A stretch of 64,000 bases of DNA from Nitrosomonas sp. (GTDB taxonomy: Bacteria; Pseudomonadota; Gammaproteobacteria; Burkholderiales; Nitrosomonadaceae): contig JADJES010000002.1 of assembly GCA_016708955.1 (NCBI GenBank), positions 186,001 to 250,000 on the forward strand. The letters are read 5' to 3'. Shown here piece after piece: positions 29,200 through 38,198 of this stretch. The notes under the pieces are model-generated. The model searched no databases, was not told where the DNA came from, and was given only the letters and a program-made list of their open reading frames with translations. Each line of letters opens with the position of its first letter. The stretch's first letter is position 1. The position numbers and the translations under genes are program-made.

Positions 29200-29388
29200 T
29201 CACGGCCTATTCTTTTCAGCCGGGTATTTGCTCTTATAACTATTTTGAAGCAGCATCATTGCACAGGTAAAAGAGACAAGGAGACCCAATAAAACGAACG
29301 CCAATACTGCGCCATCGCCTGTTGACTGAAAGTATAGGTAGAGAACCAAAGAAATTACTAGAGAAACAATTAAAATTATTTTTCTCAT
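29200..29388 (-). CDS. small two-helix membrane protein
   Basis: 62-residue frame with ATG 29388 preceded by a good ribosome site (AAAGGA, 8 bases away). It consists of two hydrophobic helices (residues 3-20 and 28-47) and a basic, polar tail (NSYKSKYPAEKNRP). No family recognised. It lies inside the tRNA-Leu element, between the low-coding part and the iteron-like array, so it may be cargo of the element. Confidence 0.5.
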   Translation of the reverse strand: MRKIILIVSLVISLVLYLYFQSTGDGAVLAFVLLGLLVSFTCAMMLLQNSYKSKYPAEKNRP

Positions 29389-29510
29389 TTCAGCGTCCTT
29401 TGGTAATTGATCGGAGCCGTTAAAATAACTAGCACGATCCGCGCTGATTAGGCGGCAACAGGATAATTCCGCGCTGCATTTTCGCTCTGAATTGATACCG
29501 GAACTGCAAA

Positions 29511-29680
29511 AAGTAGGGCGAATAATGAAACAAAAACTCCCGGATTATCACTAAAAGTAGGGCGCGCCCTACTGCTTTTAATGATGATTCCAGAGAAGTA
29601 GGGCGGCTGTGATCAAGTATTCAAAAGGGTCTTGAGCCTTCCGCCCTACTCGCCCTACTTGCCCTACTCAAAAAATAGGG
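29511..29680. repeat. iteron-like array of AAGTAGGGCG motifs
   Basis: Seven copies of a 9-10 base motif occur in 170 bases. Forward copies AAGTAGGGCG begin at 29511, 29555 and 29596. Reverse copies lie at 29565, 29642, 29651 and 29661, the last three in near-tandem. Two copies meet head-to-head as the perfect 18-base palindrome AGTAGGGCGCGCCCTACT (29556-29573). A further partial ATAGGG follows. Such clusters usually bind a replication initiator, regulator or excisionase. They lie just downstream of the broken integrase gene. Confidence 0.75.
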
Positions 29681-29715
29681 GGTGGACTATAACTAGAAAA
29701 ATCATAATGAAAGAT

Positions 29716-30918
29716 TCAATTTGCTTTCCTGAATAATGGAACAACAATTTCATTGTTGCCCAATGCTTCGATATAATCAGTCCATTGTTGCACAAGCTGG
29801 TGACGTTCAGTAAGAAATTGTGTCCTGTCGTAGGCTGATTGAACTTCCCCTTTTTTAGCATGTGCTAACTGAGCTTCCAATATATCGGAGCGATAGCACC
29901 TCCCTAGCAACAGTTCTAAATGTGGCGCGGAAGCCATGCGTAACGGTTACATTGCGTAACCCATTCTCCCTAAGTACCTTGCTCAAGCTGTCACGGTGTA
30001 TATGCCGGTTGATCGGATCACGGAAGCCGGGGAATACAAAAGGGGATTCACCGGTTACGCCTTGTAATTCCTTCAGCATCGGTATTAGTTGATCCGGCAG
30101 GGGTGTAATGTGGTCATTACTTGATTTCATGCGGCTGGCTGGAATGTGCCATTCCTGTTTTCTAAATCCAATTCATCCCATCGCATACCGGCCACAACAC
30201 CAGGGCGGGAAGCAGTGTATAAACATACCAGTAATGCTACCTTTGAATAAATTGAATCAATGCCTTTGATTGCCTTGAGTAGTTCTGGCAGGTCATTGGA
30301 TTTTGTAATAGCGGCATAGTGTCCTTTTGTGGAATCGGGAAGTGCACCCTTTAGAGATAGCTCCCGGCCATCCTCCCGCAAGCCTGCTTGTATTGCATAC
30401 CCAATGATCTGATTGCAATATTGCCGCGCTTTCACGGCCAGCCGTGGGGCACGTTCATGAATCTCCAATAGCACCGGTTTAATATCAGCGGAAGAAATTT
30501 CTGCAATAGGTTTCTTTGCCAGTTTGGGGAATAGGGAATCGTCTAGTATTTCCCGTGCTTTGCGTGCCGTTTCTTTTGCCCATCCTTTTGCTTTATGTGT
30601 ATACCACTCTTCAGCTATTACTTTGAATGCGCCACGAATTGCGGTTTTCTGTTTTAGTTTTTCTGATTTCTTATACTCAACAGGATCGATTTCCTGTCTT
30701 AGCTTTTGACGGATTTCTTCGGCTTCTATGCGTGCTGCACTTGCGGACACATCAGGGTATGATCCAAGGCCAACCATATTACGCCGCCCATCAGATCGTC
30801 TGTAACGTAGAATCCAGCGCCTATTGCCATTAGCATCTACAATCAGTTCTAAACCTTTGCCGTCATACTTAGTTTCTCCCGGCTTCGCAGTCCTGATTTG
30901 CACATCAGTAAGATTCAA
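29716..30918 (-). pseudogene. tyrosine recombinase/integrase, frameshifted
   Basis: P4-type integrase. The first frame (30918 to 30127) has the DUF4102 arm-binding domain (LTDVQIRTAKPGETKYDGKG, GSYPDVSASAAR), the core-binding domain and the start of the catalytic domain including the first Arg (CLYTASRPGVV). The next frame (about 30150 to 29890) has IPASRMKSSNDHITPL and HGFRATFRTVARE with the H-x-x-R pair; the third (to 29716) has RSDILEAQLAHA and the end. Two indels, near 30147 and 29895, split it. The 5' end faces the distal att copy. Decay or sequence error cannot be told apart. Confidence 0.88.
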
Positions 30919-31490
30919 TATTTTTTAGGCATCGGTTCGGGTCCCATGAATTCCTATGCCCAAACTAGCCCAAAATTACCGGCTTGGGAAGGATTATTTT
31001 GGATTGCTACGGACAACGATTTTTTAGAATCTCTTGTTTATTGAATTACAGAAAGGGGTTTCTGGATTTGTGCGGATGAATGGGGATGACGGTTCGGGGT
31101 TTCTTCTGGCACCATTAGCAGCATCAGATTTTCTCTCCGTTGTTATTCATCACAAACAACCAACAGCCTAAAGCCGGATACTTAAATTATTTGAGGCGCG
31201 TGCACAGTCTGATGACAATTTGCACCTTCTTTATAATATGGGATCTTAACATGCAAATACAAGATTGATGTGAGGGCAATTTGTTGATGCGGAGATAAGC
31301 AAAACCAGTTTCTGAAAATCCCAGCATTGACTCAGAGCGTATTGATTTTTATTTCACGCGATAAGTTATCAATTAATTTCTCGGTTTGTTCGATTGCACC
31401 TTAGGTTCATTCCTTTCCCCCATTAGTTGGTGTACGCTACGCTATTATACAAAATAACACTACTGGTTTTCTAATAATAGGATCACTGAC
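30919..31490. other. right edge of the element and flank, no gene seen
   Basis: No convincing open frame. It holds the integrase promoter region and the candidate attR at 31091-31120. Beyond attR the sequence is AT-rich and shows no recognisable gene until the hsdM relic. Confidence 0.4.
31091..31120 (+). repeat. candidate attR
   Basis: Imperfect direct repeat of the tRNA-Leu 3' end (27520-27550): GGTTCG, TCTTCTGG and CACCAT blocks in the same order and spacing apart from one missing G. It would place the right boundary of the element 170 bases upstream of the integrase start. Confidence 0.5.
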
Positions 31491-31603
31491 GTTATTCGGA
31501 GTCGAGTGGACCAAATCTGAAACATGTTTTGATCAGGTGGCGTGTCTAATTCGTTGCCGGTGATCGAACAAATCACGTATCTGTTATTGGCGGAGCACAG
31601 ATT
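31491..31603 (+). pseudogene. relic of type I restriction methylase N-terminus (hsdM)
   Basis: Translation gives RVDQI-stop-NMF-stop-SGGVSNSLPVIEQITYLLLAEHRL. The family reads RVDxIWNxFWSGGISNPLxVIEQITYLLF, so both tryptophan positions have become TGA. The similarity ends soon after. This is a fragment of an HsdM gene, and no specificity or restriction subunit is present in the window. Confidence 0.7.
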
Positions 31604-31834
31604 GTGCTATGGCTCTTGGAAAATGAAGCGATCCTAAGTTTGATGGAAATTTCAGGTATTGGGCGGCTTATAGCCAATGAATCCAAACACATGGCTGCAA
31701 TCTACTTTCGTATAATTATTGACTGAAAACTTGGCAAAACAGTGGGCGCCACTGTATGTTCTCGGATAGTCTCCTAGACCCTACTTGTTAATATTTAAAT
31801 CCATGCGCTACACAATCGGATATAGACAGATAAA

Positions 31835-34621
31835 ATGATCGAAGCGAATAGATCTTCTGCAATTGGCTATCTTACTCTTACGCAAACCGGCCAGATCTTG
31901 GAAATAAATCCAGTCGCTTCGCAGCTTCTGGGAATGGAGCGTGACAAGTTGCTGCAAAGAGATTTTTCCGCTTTTGTGGTGAGTGAAGATCAGGATCGTT
32001 GGCGGTTATGTGCCAGTAAACACAACGAGCAAGGAAATTTACAACTGCTATTGCAATGTTACGATGGCAGCGCTTTACAGGTGCAGTTGCAATACATGCA
32101 TCAGAGCGATGAGGCGGGTAGTCCAATTATTCGCATCTTTCTGTTCGAAAGTATGCAGCACAAGCAGCTGGAAGCTGCTTTGAGTGCACGCAGTAAGCGG
32201 GAAGAGCATTTATTTTTATTCTCCCCCGTGATTGTTTATACCTGCGATATCTTTTCTCCGTATTCGGCGAAATTCATCAGTACGAATCTGACTAAAATTC
32301 TTGGTTATACCGTGGAGGAATTTCTTTCCATGCCGAACTTCTGGGCCGATCATTTACATCCTGAGGATCGCAATCGCGTGTTTGCCAATTTCCCGCTGTT
32401 GTATTTCTCCGGTATGCAACTGCATGAATACCGGTTTAAACACCGGGACGGCAGCTGGAAATGGATCAGAGATGAGCTCTATATGCTTCCGGGAATGAAT
32501 GGTAATTCCATCGAGGTAATCGGTTATAGAAGTGACATAACAGAAAGTCGAGAAAAGGAAGTTGCGCTTTCCGAATCACGTAACTTGCTCAAAACTATTG
32601 TTGATACAGTACCGGCAGCAGGTATCTTCTGGAAAGATAAGGAATTGCATTATCTGGGTTGTAATCCTAATTTCGCCAAAGATGCTGGCGTCGAATCCCC
32701 CCGGGAAATTATTGGTAAAGTTGACTACGATTTAAGTTGGACAAAAGAGCAAGCTGAACTTTATCGACATGATGACCGGCAGGTGATCGACTCCGGTATC
32801 CCCAAACTTAACTACGAAGAGTCACTGAATACGCCAGATGGAAAAACTATTTGGCTGCAAACTTCCAAAATACCGTTGCGTAACACGTATCAAGAAGTCA
32901 TCGGTGTGCTCGGTATCTATCAAGATATAACGGAGCAAAAGCAAGCGAACGATTCCATGCGTTTGGCCACAGCAATTTACCAATTTGGCAACGAAGCGAT
33001 CATGGTTACGGATGAGAATAACCTGATCATGGCAGTTAATCCGGCCTTTACCCGTATCACGGGCTATGAATTGACTGACGTGATTGGCAAGGATCCGCGT
33101 ATTTTCCAATCGGGGCGCCACAAAAAAGCATTTTACCAGAAAATGTGGCAAAAACTGCTTAGCGAAGATCATTGGCAGGGTGAGATTTGGGATATGCACA
33201 AAAATGGCAGCATTCAAGCAAAATGGCTGAACATCAGTATTATCCGTCAATCCAATGAGCGCATTTATTGTTATGTCGCACAATTTTCTGATATTACAGA
33301 GAAGAAAAAACTGGATGAACTGTACTTGGCGCAAGCGAATTATGATGAACTTACCCGGTTACCCAATCGAAATTTATTCAAGTATCAGTTGAATAAAGAA
33401 ATTAGAAAATCACGCCGCAATGGCTCTCTGTTGTCATTACTGTTTCTCGATTTAGATCATTTTAAGGATATTAATGACACGCTTGGCCATGCTATTGGGG
33501 ATAAGCTGCTTAAGGAAGTTTCCCTGCGCATTACAAAATGTGTGCGTGAGACCGATACCGTGGCACGTTTGGGAGGAGATGAATTTGCTGTGATTTTGCC
33601 AGATATAAGCAGATCACGCATTGAGACGATTGCGCAGAATATTATTCAGATACTCAATGAACCCTTTATTTTGGATCAAAATCAGGTCGAACAATACATT
33701 TCAACCAGTATCGGTATTGTTCTTTACCCGCAGGATGGCGCTGACATAGAAAGCTTAATGAAACACGCAGATCAAGCCATGTATAAGGCAAAAATGGAAG
33801 GACGTGGCCGTTTTTGTTATTTCACACGCTCCATGCAATATGAAGCCTTTGAAAAGATGATACTGACACATCACCTTAGAAGTGCGCTGGTGAATAATGA
33901 GCTGCAAGTCTACTATCAGCCGATACTGGATTTGTTTTGTAAGCGCATCATCAAAGCGGAAGCCTTATTACGCTGGAAACACCCGGAACGCGGCATGATT
34001 GAGCCGTCAATCTTTATTCCGCTTGCCGAAGAAAGTGGTTTAATTCAGGAGATTGGCGAATGGGTATTTCAGCAAGTTTGTTTTGACATTAAACAATGGT
34101 TCAACGTATTTGGTTATCTCATTCAAGTGAGTGTCAATGTGTCGCCCATTCAGTTTAAATATTTCAGTAATCATTCCTGGTCTGCAAGTCTTGCTCAGTT
34201 AGAATTGCCTGGGAATAGTATCAATGTGGAAATTACCGAAGGGTTGTTGTTAAAAGATGCAAGCAATGTAAAGGATCGATTACTGGAATACCGTAATGCA
34301 GGAATAGAAGTTTCTATTGATGACTTTGGCACTGGTTTTTCCTCGCTTTCCTACCTCAAGAAATTTGACATAGATTATCTTAAGATAGACCGTTCTTTCA
34401 TTAGTAATCTGATTAACAATGAAACGGATCGTGCATTGGTTGAAGCTATTATTGTCATGGCGCACAAATTGGATATTAATACGATCGCTGAAGGTGTTGA
34501 AACGATGGAACAACAAGATCTGCTGATTCAATTTGGTTGTGACTATGCACAAGGTTTTTATTATTCAGAGGCTATTTCAGTGGAAGAGTTTGAGAAGTTA
34601 CTCGTTAATCAACAGAATTAG
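31835..34621 (+). CDS. multi-PAS GGDEF-EAL c-di-GMP signalling protein
   Basis: 928-aa cytoplasmic protein with no clear membrane segment. About four PAS domains come first (residues ~1-110, ~125-240, ~250-365 and ~370-490; the second is PAS_3-like with HPEDRNRVFANF). A diguanylate cyclase domain follows with RLGGDEFAV (about 577) and a phosphodiesterase domain with EALLRW (about 707) and DDFGTGFSSLSYLK. Both catalytic signatures look intact, so the net activity cannot be predicted. It probably senses redox or small ligands through PAS. It lies right after the mobile remnants, with a weak ribosome site. Confidence 0.93.
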   Translation: MIEANRSSAIGYLTLTQTGQILEINPVASQLLGMERDKLLQRDFSAFVVSEDQDRWRLCASKHNEQGNLQLLLQCYDGSALQVQLQYMHQSDEAGSPIIRIFLFESMQHKQLEAALSARSKREEHLFLFSPVIVYTCDIFSPYSAKFISTNLTKILGYTVEEFLSMPNFWADHLHPEDRNRVFANFPLLYFSGMQLHEYRFKHRDGSWKWIRDELYMLPGMNGNSIEVIGYRSDITESREKEVALSESRNLLKTIVDTVPAAGIFWKDKELHYLGCNPNFAKDAGVESPREIIGKVDYDLSWTKEQAELYRHDDRQVIDSGIPKLNYEESLNTPDGKTIWLQTSKIPLRNTYQEVIGVLGIYQDITEQKQANDSMRLATAIYQFGNEAIMVTDENNLIMAVNPAFTRITGYELTDVIGKDPRIFQSGRHKKAFYQKMWQKLLSEDHWQGEIWDMHKNGSIQAKWLNISIIRQSNERIYCYVAQFSDITEKKKLDELYLAQANYDELTRLPNRNLFKYQLNKEIRKSRRNGSLLSLLFLDLDHFKDINDTLGHAIGDKLLKEVSLRITKCVRETDTVARLGGDEFAVILPDISRSRIETIAQNIIQILNEPFILDQNQVEQYISTSIGIVLYPQDGADIESLMKHADQAMYKAKMEGRGRFCYFTRSMQYEAFEKMILTHHLRSALVNNELQVYYQPILDLFCKRIIKAEALLRWKHPERGMIEPSIFIPLAEESGLIQEIGEWVFQQVCFDIKQWFNVFGYLIQVSVNVSPIQFKYFSNHSWSASLAQLELPGNSINVEITEGLLLKDASNVKDRLLEYRNAGIEVSIDDFGTGFSSLSYLKKFDIDYLKIDRSFISNLINNETDRALVEAIIVMAHKLDINTIAEGVETMEQQDLLIQFGCDYAQGFYYSEAISVEEFEKLLVNQQN

Positions 34622-34746
34622 AATCATGAATGCCCCTGTTTAAGGCCGACCAGAAGTGCTGAGTTATTGTAATAATTCTTCTTTTCATCAATAACTTATT
34701 TGTGTGTCTGCGCAAAGAATCGTTTCACCTCTACAGTTTTTTAAGT

Positions 34747-35019
34747 ATGGATTACAAAATATTATTGACGGTTTTTGCCACTGTGTTTCTTGCGGAGCTG
34801 GGAGATAAAACGCAGTTGGCAACGATGTTGTTTGCCTCCGACAAGGAAGTCAGCAAGTGGACGATATTTTTTGGTGCATCATTGGCATTGATAGCGACTT
34901 CCGCCATTGGTGTTCTGGCTGGCAGCGTTATTTCGGACTACATTAGCGAAAAAAATCTGCATTATATTGCGGGTGTTGGATTTATCCTCATTGGCGCATG
35001 GACGCTGATAAAAGCCTGA
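34747..35019 (+). CDS. TMEM165/GDT1 (UPF0016) family protein, half-size
   Basis: 90-aa membrane protein with the signature ELGDKTQLATMLFA and about three helices. Eukaryotic and many bacterial members carry two copies of this motif (about 200 aa) and transport Mn2+ or Ca2+; this one has a single repeat and would have to act as a dimer. ATG 34747 is chosen; the frame is open from 34702 without family sequence. Confidence 0.85.
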   Translation: MDYKILLTVFATVFLAELGDKTQLATMLFASDKEVSKWTIFFGASLALIATSAIGVLAGSVISDYISEKNLHYIAGVGFILIGAWTLIKA

Positions 35020-35063
35020 GAAGGAATTACTGATTGCTCAGATTCGAGCTAAACCATTTAGGA

Positions 35064-36404
35064 TTACTTGCTTTTCTTTAAGCGTAAGGTAACGCGGAGA
35101 CCACCGGTTCGATTATTCTCAATCGCCAGTTCTCCACCGTAGACCTGAATGATATCTCGGACAATGGCCAAGCCAATGCCGTGACCGGGTGTGGATTGGT
35201 CGGCACGCACACCACGTTCCAGAATTCTGGCGATTTCATGCGATTGGATGCCGGGGCCATCATCCTTGACTTGGATAACCACTTGGTTTTCCAGATACTC
35301 AGCCGATAAATGGATGATGTGGCGGCACCATTTAAAAGCGTTATCGACCAGATTACCCAACAATTCCATTAAATCGCCTTCGTCGATACGCAGACTGATC
35401 GCATCATCGATCTCAATGGTTATTTCCGGATGCTTGTTGCGATAAGCTTTTGCAACGGTAGTCACGATTCTGTCGACCATTGGGCGTAAGGTGATCAGCC
35501 CCATGCCTGGGGAACTTCCGGCGGTTGCGGCGCGGCGCAACTGATACTGGATGATGTTATCCATGCGGTCAATTTGTTCTTGAATCGTTTTGCGCCGGTT
35601 TTGCGCGTCTTCTTCGCCTTGGATCGCACCCTGGAGAACGGCGAGCGGTGTTTTGAGACTGTGCGCCAAATCGGCCAGACCATTACGGTAGCGTTTCTGC
35701 TGCTTGTGTTCGTGGTTGATCAAAGAGTTGATGCTGTCAGTTAACAGTTTTAGTTCACTGGGATAAACACCTTTCAAATTTTCCTGCCGGCCGGATTCAA
35801 TTGCGGTAATTTCCGTAGAAACCTTGCGCATCGGTTGTAAACCCCAGCGTAATACCAGCATTTGCGTGAACAATAACAATACAGCCATGACACTGAGCCA
35901 TCCCCATAGGTCTTCGCGATAACGTTCGATTTGTGCTTCAAACAACACAGTGTCTATGATGACATTGAAAGTCAGCGGATAATTGCCGGATTGTGTCGCC
36001 CATGCGACGCCGTAGCTGTATATAAAATGGGGTTCGCTGTCGATCATGATTAGCGCAAATTCTTTTTTCCCTTTTTCAAGCAAAGGTACTTCCGGGATTT
36101 GTTTGTTGAGCGAGGAAGTGGATTGCCAGGCGATGGTATTGGTATGATCAATGACGAATGCATAAGCGCCTGAGTTAAGATGACCTAATTCTGCATCAAG
36201 CAGATTGGTTGGTATATCCAATACACCGGAATCTTCGACTTCCGCATCACCCATTAGCATGAGCAGCTTCGTGAGCAGACGATCTTGCACACCTAAACGG
36301 GCGCTGTCATAAAATGCGCGATCCAGCGCCAACGCAATTCCGACGATAAAAATCAGTAAAACCAGGGTTGCGCTGAGCAAAACGCGTTGATTTAAAGACA
36401 TCAT
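35064..36404 (-). CDS. phoQ: PhoQ-like sensor histidine kinase
   Basis: Membrane histidine kinase of about 446 aa. First helix near residues 8-27, a periplasmic sensor region, second helix around 165-185, a HAMP-like linker, then the phospho-accepting DLAHSLKTPLAVLQGA and a complete ATP-binding domain (NLVDNAFKWC, DDGPGI, GHGIGLAIVRDI). ATG 36404 overlaps the response-regulator stop as ATGA, indicating translational coupling; an ATG at 36419 is possible. Its partner regulator is PhoP-like and the neighbours are metal-related secreted proteins, so cation sensing is plausible. Confidence 0.88.
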   Translation of the reverse strand: MMSLNQRVLLSATLVLLIFIVGIALALDRAFYDSARLGVQDRLLTKLLMLMGDAEVEDSGVLDIPTNLLDAELGHLNSGAYAFVIDHTNTIAWQSTSSLNKQIPEVPLLEKGKKEFALIMIDSEPHFIYSYGVAWATQSGNYPLTFNVIIDTVLFEAQIERYREDLWGWLSVMAVLLLFTQMLVLRWGLQPMRKVSTEITAIESGRQENLKGVYPSELKLLTDSINSLINHEHKQQKRYRNGLADLAHSLKTPLAVLQGAIQGEEDAQNRRKTIQEQIDRMDNIIQYQLRRAATAGSSPGMGLITLRPMVDRIVTTVAKAYRNKHPEITIEIDDAISLRIDEGDLMELLGNLVDNAFKWCRHIIHLSAEYLENQVVIQVKDDGPGIQSHEIARILERGVRADQSTPGHGIGLAIVRDIIQVYGGELAIENNRTGGLRVTLRLKKSK

Positions 36405-37087
36405 GAAGATTTGTTGCATGTCAGAGTAAAACGATAACCTCGTCCACGCATCGTTTCAATCGGATTCAGAGTGCCTTGGGGATCCAGTTTACGGCGCAAG
36501 CGGCCGACCATGACTTCGAGTACATTGCTGTCACGGTCTTCATCGTGCGGATAAAGATAATCGGCCAATGTATGTTTGGAGAGAATTTCGCCATGATGGC
36601 GCACCAATTCTTCCAGCAGGCGGTATTCAAATGATGTCAATTCAATGGTTTCTCCATGGACAGTAACCGATTGAGTTGTGACATCCAGTGTGATGGGGCC
36701 GCATTTCAACAATGTTTGCGGTATGCCGGTCGCACGGCGCAGCAGCGCTTTGACTCTGGCTTGCAGTTCTTCCATTTGAAACGGTTTGGTGAGGTAATCA
36801 TCTGCACCCATTTCCAGACCTTGAACTTTGTCTTGCCAGCCGCTTCTAGCGGTTAGGATCAGAATGGGCAACAGACTGCCTTGCTCACGTAGCGTCTTGA
36901 TAATGTCCAATCCTGATTTACCGGGCAATCCAATATCGATAATGGCGGCATCCAACGGATATTCCGTGGCAAAAAATAACCCTTCTGTGCCATCACTGCA
37001 GGTGTCAACCATATAACCCACGGATTCCAGTTGCTGGCGAATCTGGTTTTGTAATTTGATTTCATCTTCGATGACTAGGATGCGCAT
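36401..37087 (-). CDS. phoP: PhoP-like OmpR-family response regulator
   Basis: 228-aa regulator with an N-terminal receiver (acidic pocket EDE, phospho-acceptor in IIDIGLPGKSG, Lys in LTKPF) and a C-terminal winged helix (LTSFEYRLLEELVRHHGEIL, GRLRRKLDP, TMRGRGYRF). The segment RSGWQDKVQGLEMGADDYLTKPF, landmark SGWQDKV, is PhoP-like. It is upstream of and overlaps the kinase gene, and lies downstream of the PepSY gene on the same strand with a 36-base gap. Confidence 0.9.
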   Translation of the reverse strand: MRILVIEDEIKLQNQIRQQLESVGYMVDTCSDGTEGLFFATEYPLDAAIIDIGLPGKSGLDIIKTLREQGSLLPILILTARSGWQDKVQGLEMGADDYLTKPFQMEELQARVKALLRRATGIPQTLLKCGPITLDVTTQSVTVHGETIELTSFEYRLLEELVRHHGEILSKHTLADYLYPHDEDRDSNVLEVMVGRLRRKLDPQGTLNPIETMRGRGYRFTLTCNKSS

Positions 37088-37123
37088 TTCATTATTATTT
37101 AAATTATGAGGAAAAGATCTGAA

Positions 37124-37417
37124 TTAGTGGATGGATATTATTGATCCATCCGTCGCGTTGATCAGGATAGTGTGGACTGTGCCTTGATTGCTGAGTATTT
37201 TTATTCGATAAATATTGTCATCATGATTGATTGCGAGCACACGGCCTTTGAAATGCTGTTGTGCAATCGCAATCGCTTTTTGCTCGGTGATGCCAGTGAG
37301 CGAGTTGCTGCTAGTACGATAATAGTTTGAAGCACTACTTTGCCACCCGGCCATTGCTTGAGTGATTGGGCCAGTCATTAACATCACAATCACTAAAATT
37401 TCCTGCCATCTATTCAT
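37124..37417 (-). CDS. exported PepSY-domain protein
   Basis: 97-aa protein with a signal peptide (cleavage likely after MAG or QAMA) and one PepSY domain (TEQKAIAIAQQHFKGRVLAI, then IYRIKILSNQGTVHTILINA, landmarks KAIAIAQQHFKG and TDGSI). Small PepSY proteins often sit next to PhoPQ-type systems in betaproteobacteria and may modulate the sensor or a periplasmic protease. The same-strand spacing to phoP suggests co-transcription. Confidence 0.82.
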   Translation of the reverse strand: MNRWQEILVIVMLMTGPITQAMAGWQSSASNYYRTSSNSLTGITEQKAIAIAQQHFKGRVLAINHDDNIYRIKILSNQGTVHTILINATDGSIISIH

Positions 37418-37497
37418 AACTCAACAGTCCTGCGTACTGAGGGTAGAAGCCGAATGATAATAGGTACTGCAACCGTGCCTATTACCATTTTTTCGTT

Positions 37498-37818
37498 TCA
37501 GAAGCGTAACATAAAGCTCGCATTTCCGGTATCAATGCCCATCATCCCATGCGGAGGAGCGCCATAAACCGGTGCTGGATAGTAATTATAGTTATACCGT
37601 GGTTGTGGGTAGTATGGCCGGTTATAGCCACGAGGTTGACTATAAATATAATTGTATCCATTAAAATGGTTGTGGTGTTTATGGCGGTGATGATCGTGAC
37701 GATGGTGGCCATGACCATGATGACCTCTACCTGCTTGCGCTAAAGTGGGTGCTGCTAACGTAAATGCTAATAACGCCATGATTAAAAGGCTGGGCAACAT
37801 TGTTTTCTTGGTTTTCAT
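37498..37818 (-). CDS. exported His- and Tyr-rich small protein
   Basis: 106 residues from ATG 37818, which has a strong ribosome site (GAGGAGA). The signal peptide (LLIMALLAFTLAAPTLAQA) is followed by a histidine cluster (GRGHHGHGHHRHDHHRHKHH) and a Tyr/Pro/Asn-rich tail ending in Phe. The histidine cluster suggests periplasmic Zn, Ni or Cu binding. The frame continues upstream to 38022 but that part is not credible. Divergent from smbP. Confidence 0.8.
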   Translation of the reverse strand: MKTKKTMLPSLLIMALLAFTLAAPTLAQAGRGHHGHGHHRHDHHRHKHHNHFNGYNYIYSQPRGYNRPYYPQPRYNYNYYPAPVYGAPPHGMMGIDTGNASFMLRF

Positions 37819-38198
37819 TTTGTGTCTCCTCTCAGTTAATCGACTCAGATTTATTCCTGTTGGTGTTAATTTACACATGAAGTTATGAATGGAAACTGAA
37901 TAAAGGAAAGATGTAGAGATATTGCAAAATTGCGCGAATAAAGAATTTAAAAGAGCAGTCTTTTTATATTTTGTAATGCAGGAAGATTGATGTTGATCGC
38001 AACAACAATTGATGCGCATCAATCATTTTGGACATTCGTACGAAAAAATAAGGTTTGGGTATATACTGAGACTATGCTGAACTGATTGACTTCGAAGAAG
38101 TGGGTCGCAGGTTTTTCCTCGAGTTGCAGTCCGGCTGCTGGGGCCTCCCCAGAAATATTCATGTTATTAACGTTTTGTTAAAGAAAGGAGTAATTATC
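37819..38198. promoter_or_regulatory. divergent control region of the His-rich gene and smbP
   Basis: 380 bases without a gene. It includes the FNR-type palindrome (38009-38022), a second 10-base palindrome TTCGTACGAA (38035-38044), and a possible smbP -10 TATACT at 38062-38067. The long leader from there to ATG 38199 (about 125 bases) may have regulatory structure, but none was resolved. Confidence 0.5.
38009..38022. promoter_or_regulatory. FNR/Anr-type binding site
   Basis: TTGATGCGCATCAA exactly matches the FNR consensus TTGAT-N4-ATCAA, and is part of a 16-base perfect palindrome (38008-38023). Its centre would lie about 60 bases before a start of transcription placed after TATACT (38062-38067), a usual class I position for the plus-strand smbP gene. 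The site could also act on the divergent His-rich gene. Confidence 0.7.

Noticed and set aside
29511..29680. Possible CRISPR array
   Set aside because: Units are 9-10 bases, in both orientations and irregularly spaced; no spacer-repeat periodicity and no cas genes.
31491..31603. TGA read as tryptophan
   Set aside because: Other genes here, such as dut and phoP, end with TGA, and the hsdM fragment is cut off soon after.
36656..37065. Open frames opposite the response-regulator gene
   Set aside because: They are shadows of phoP, which has clear domain motifs and normal length.
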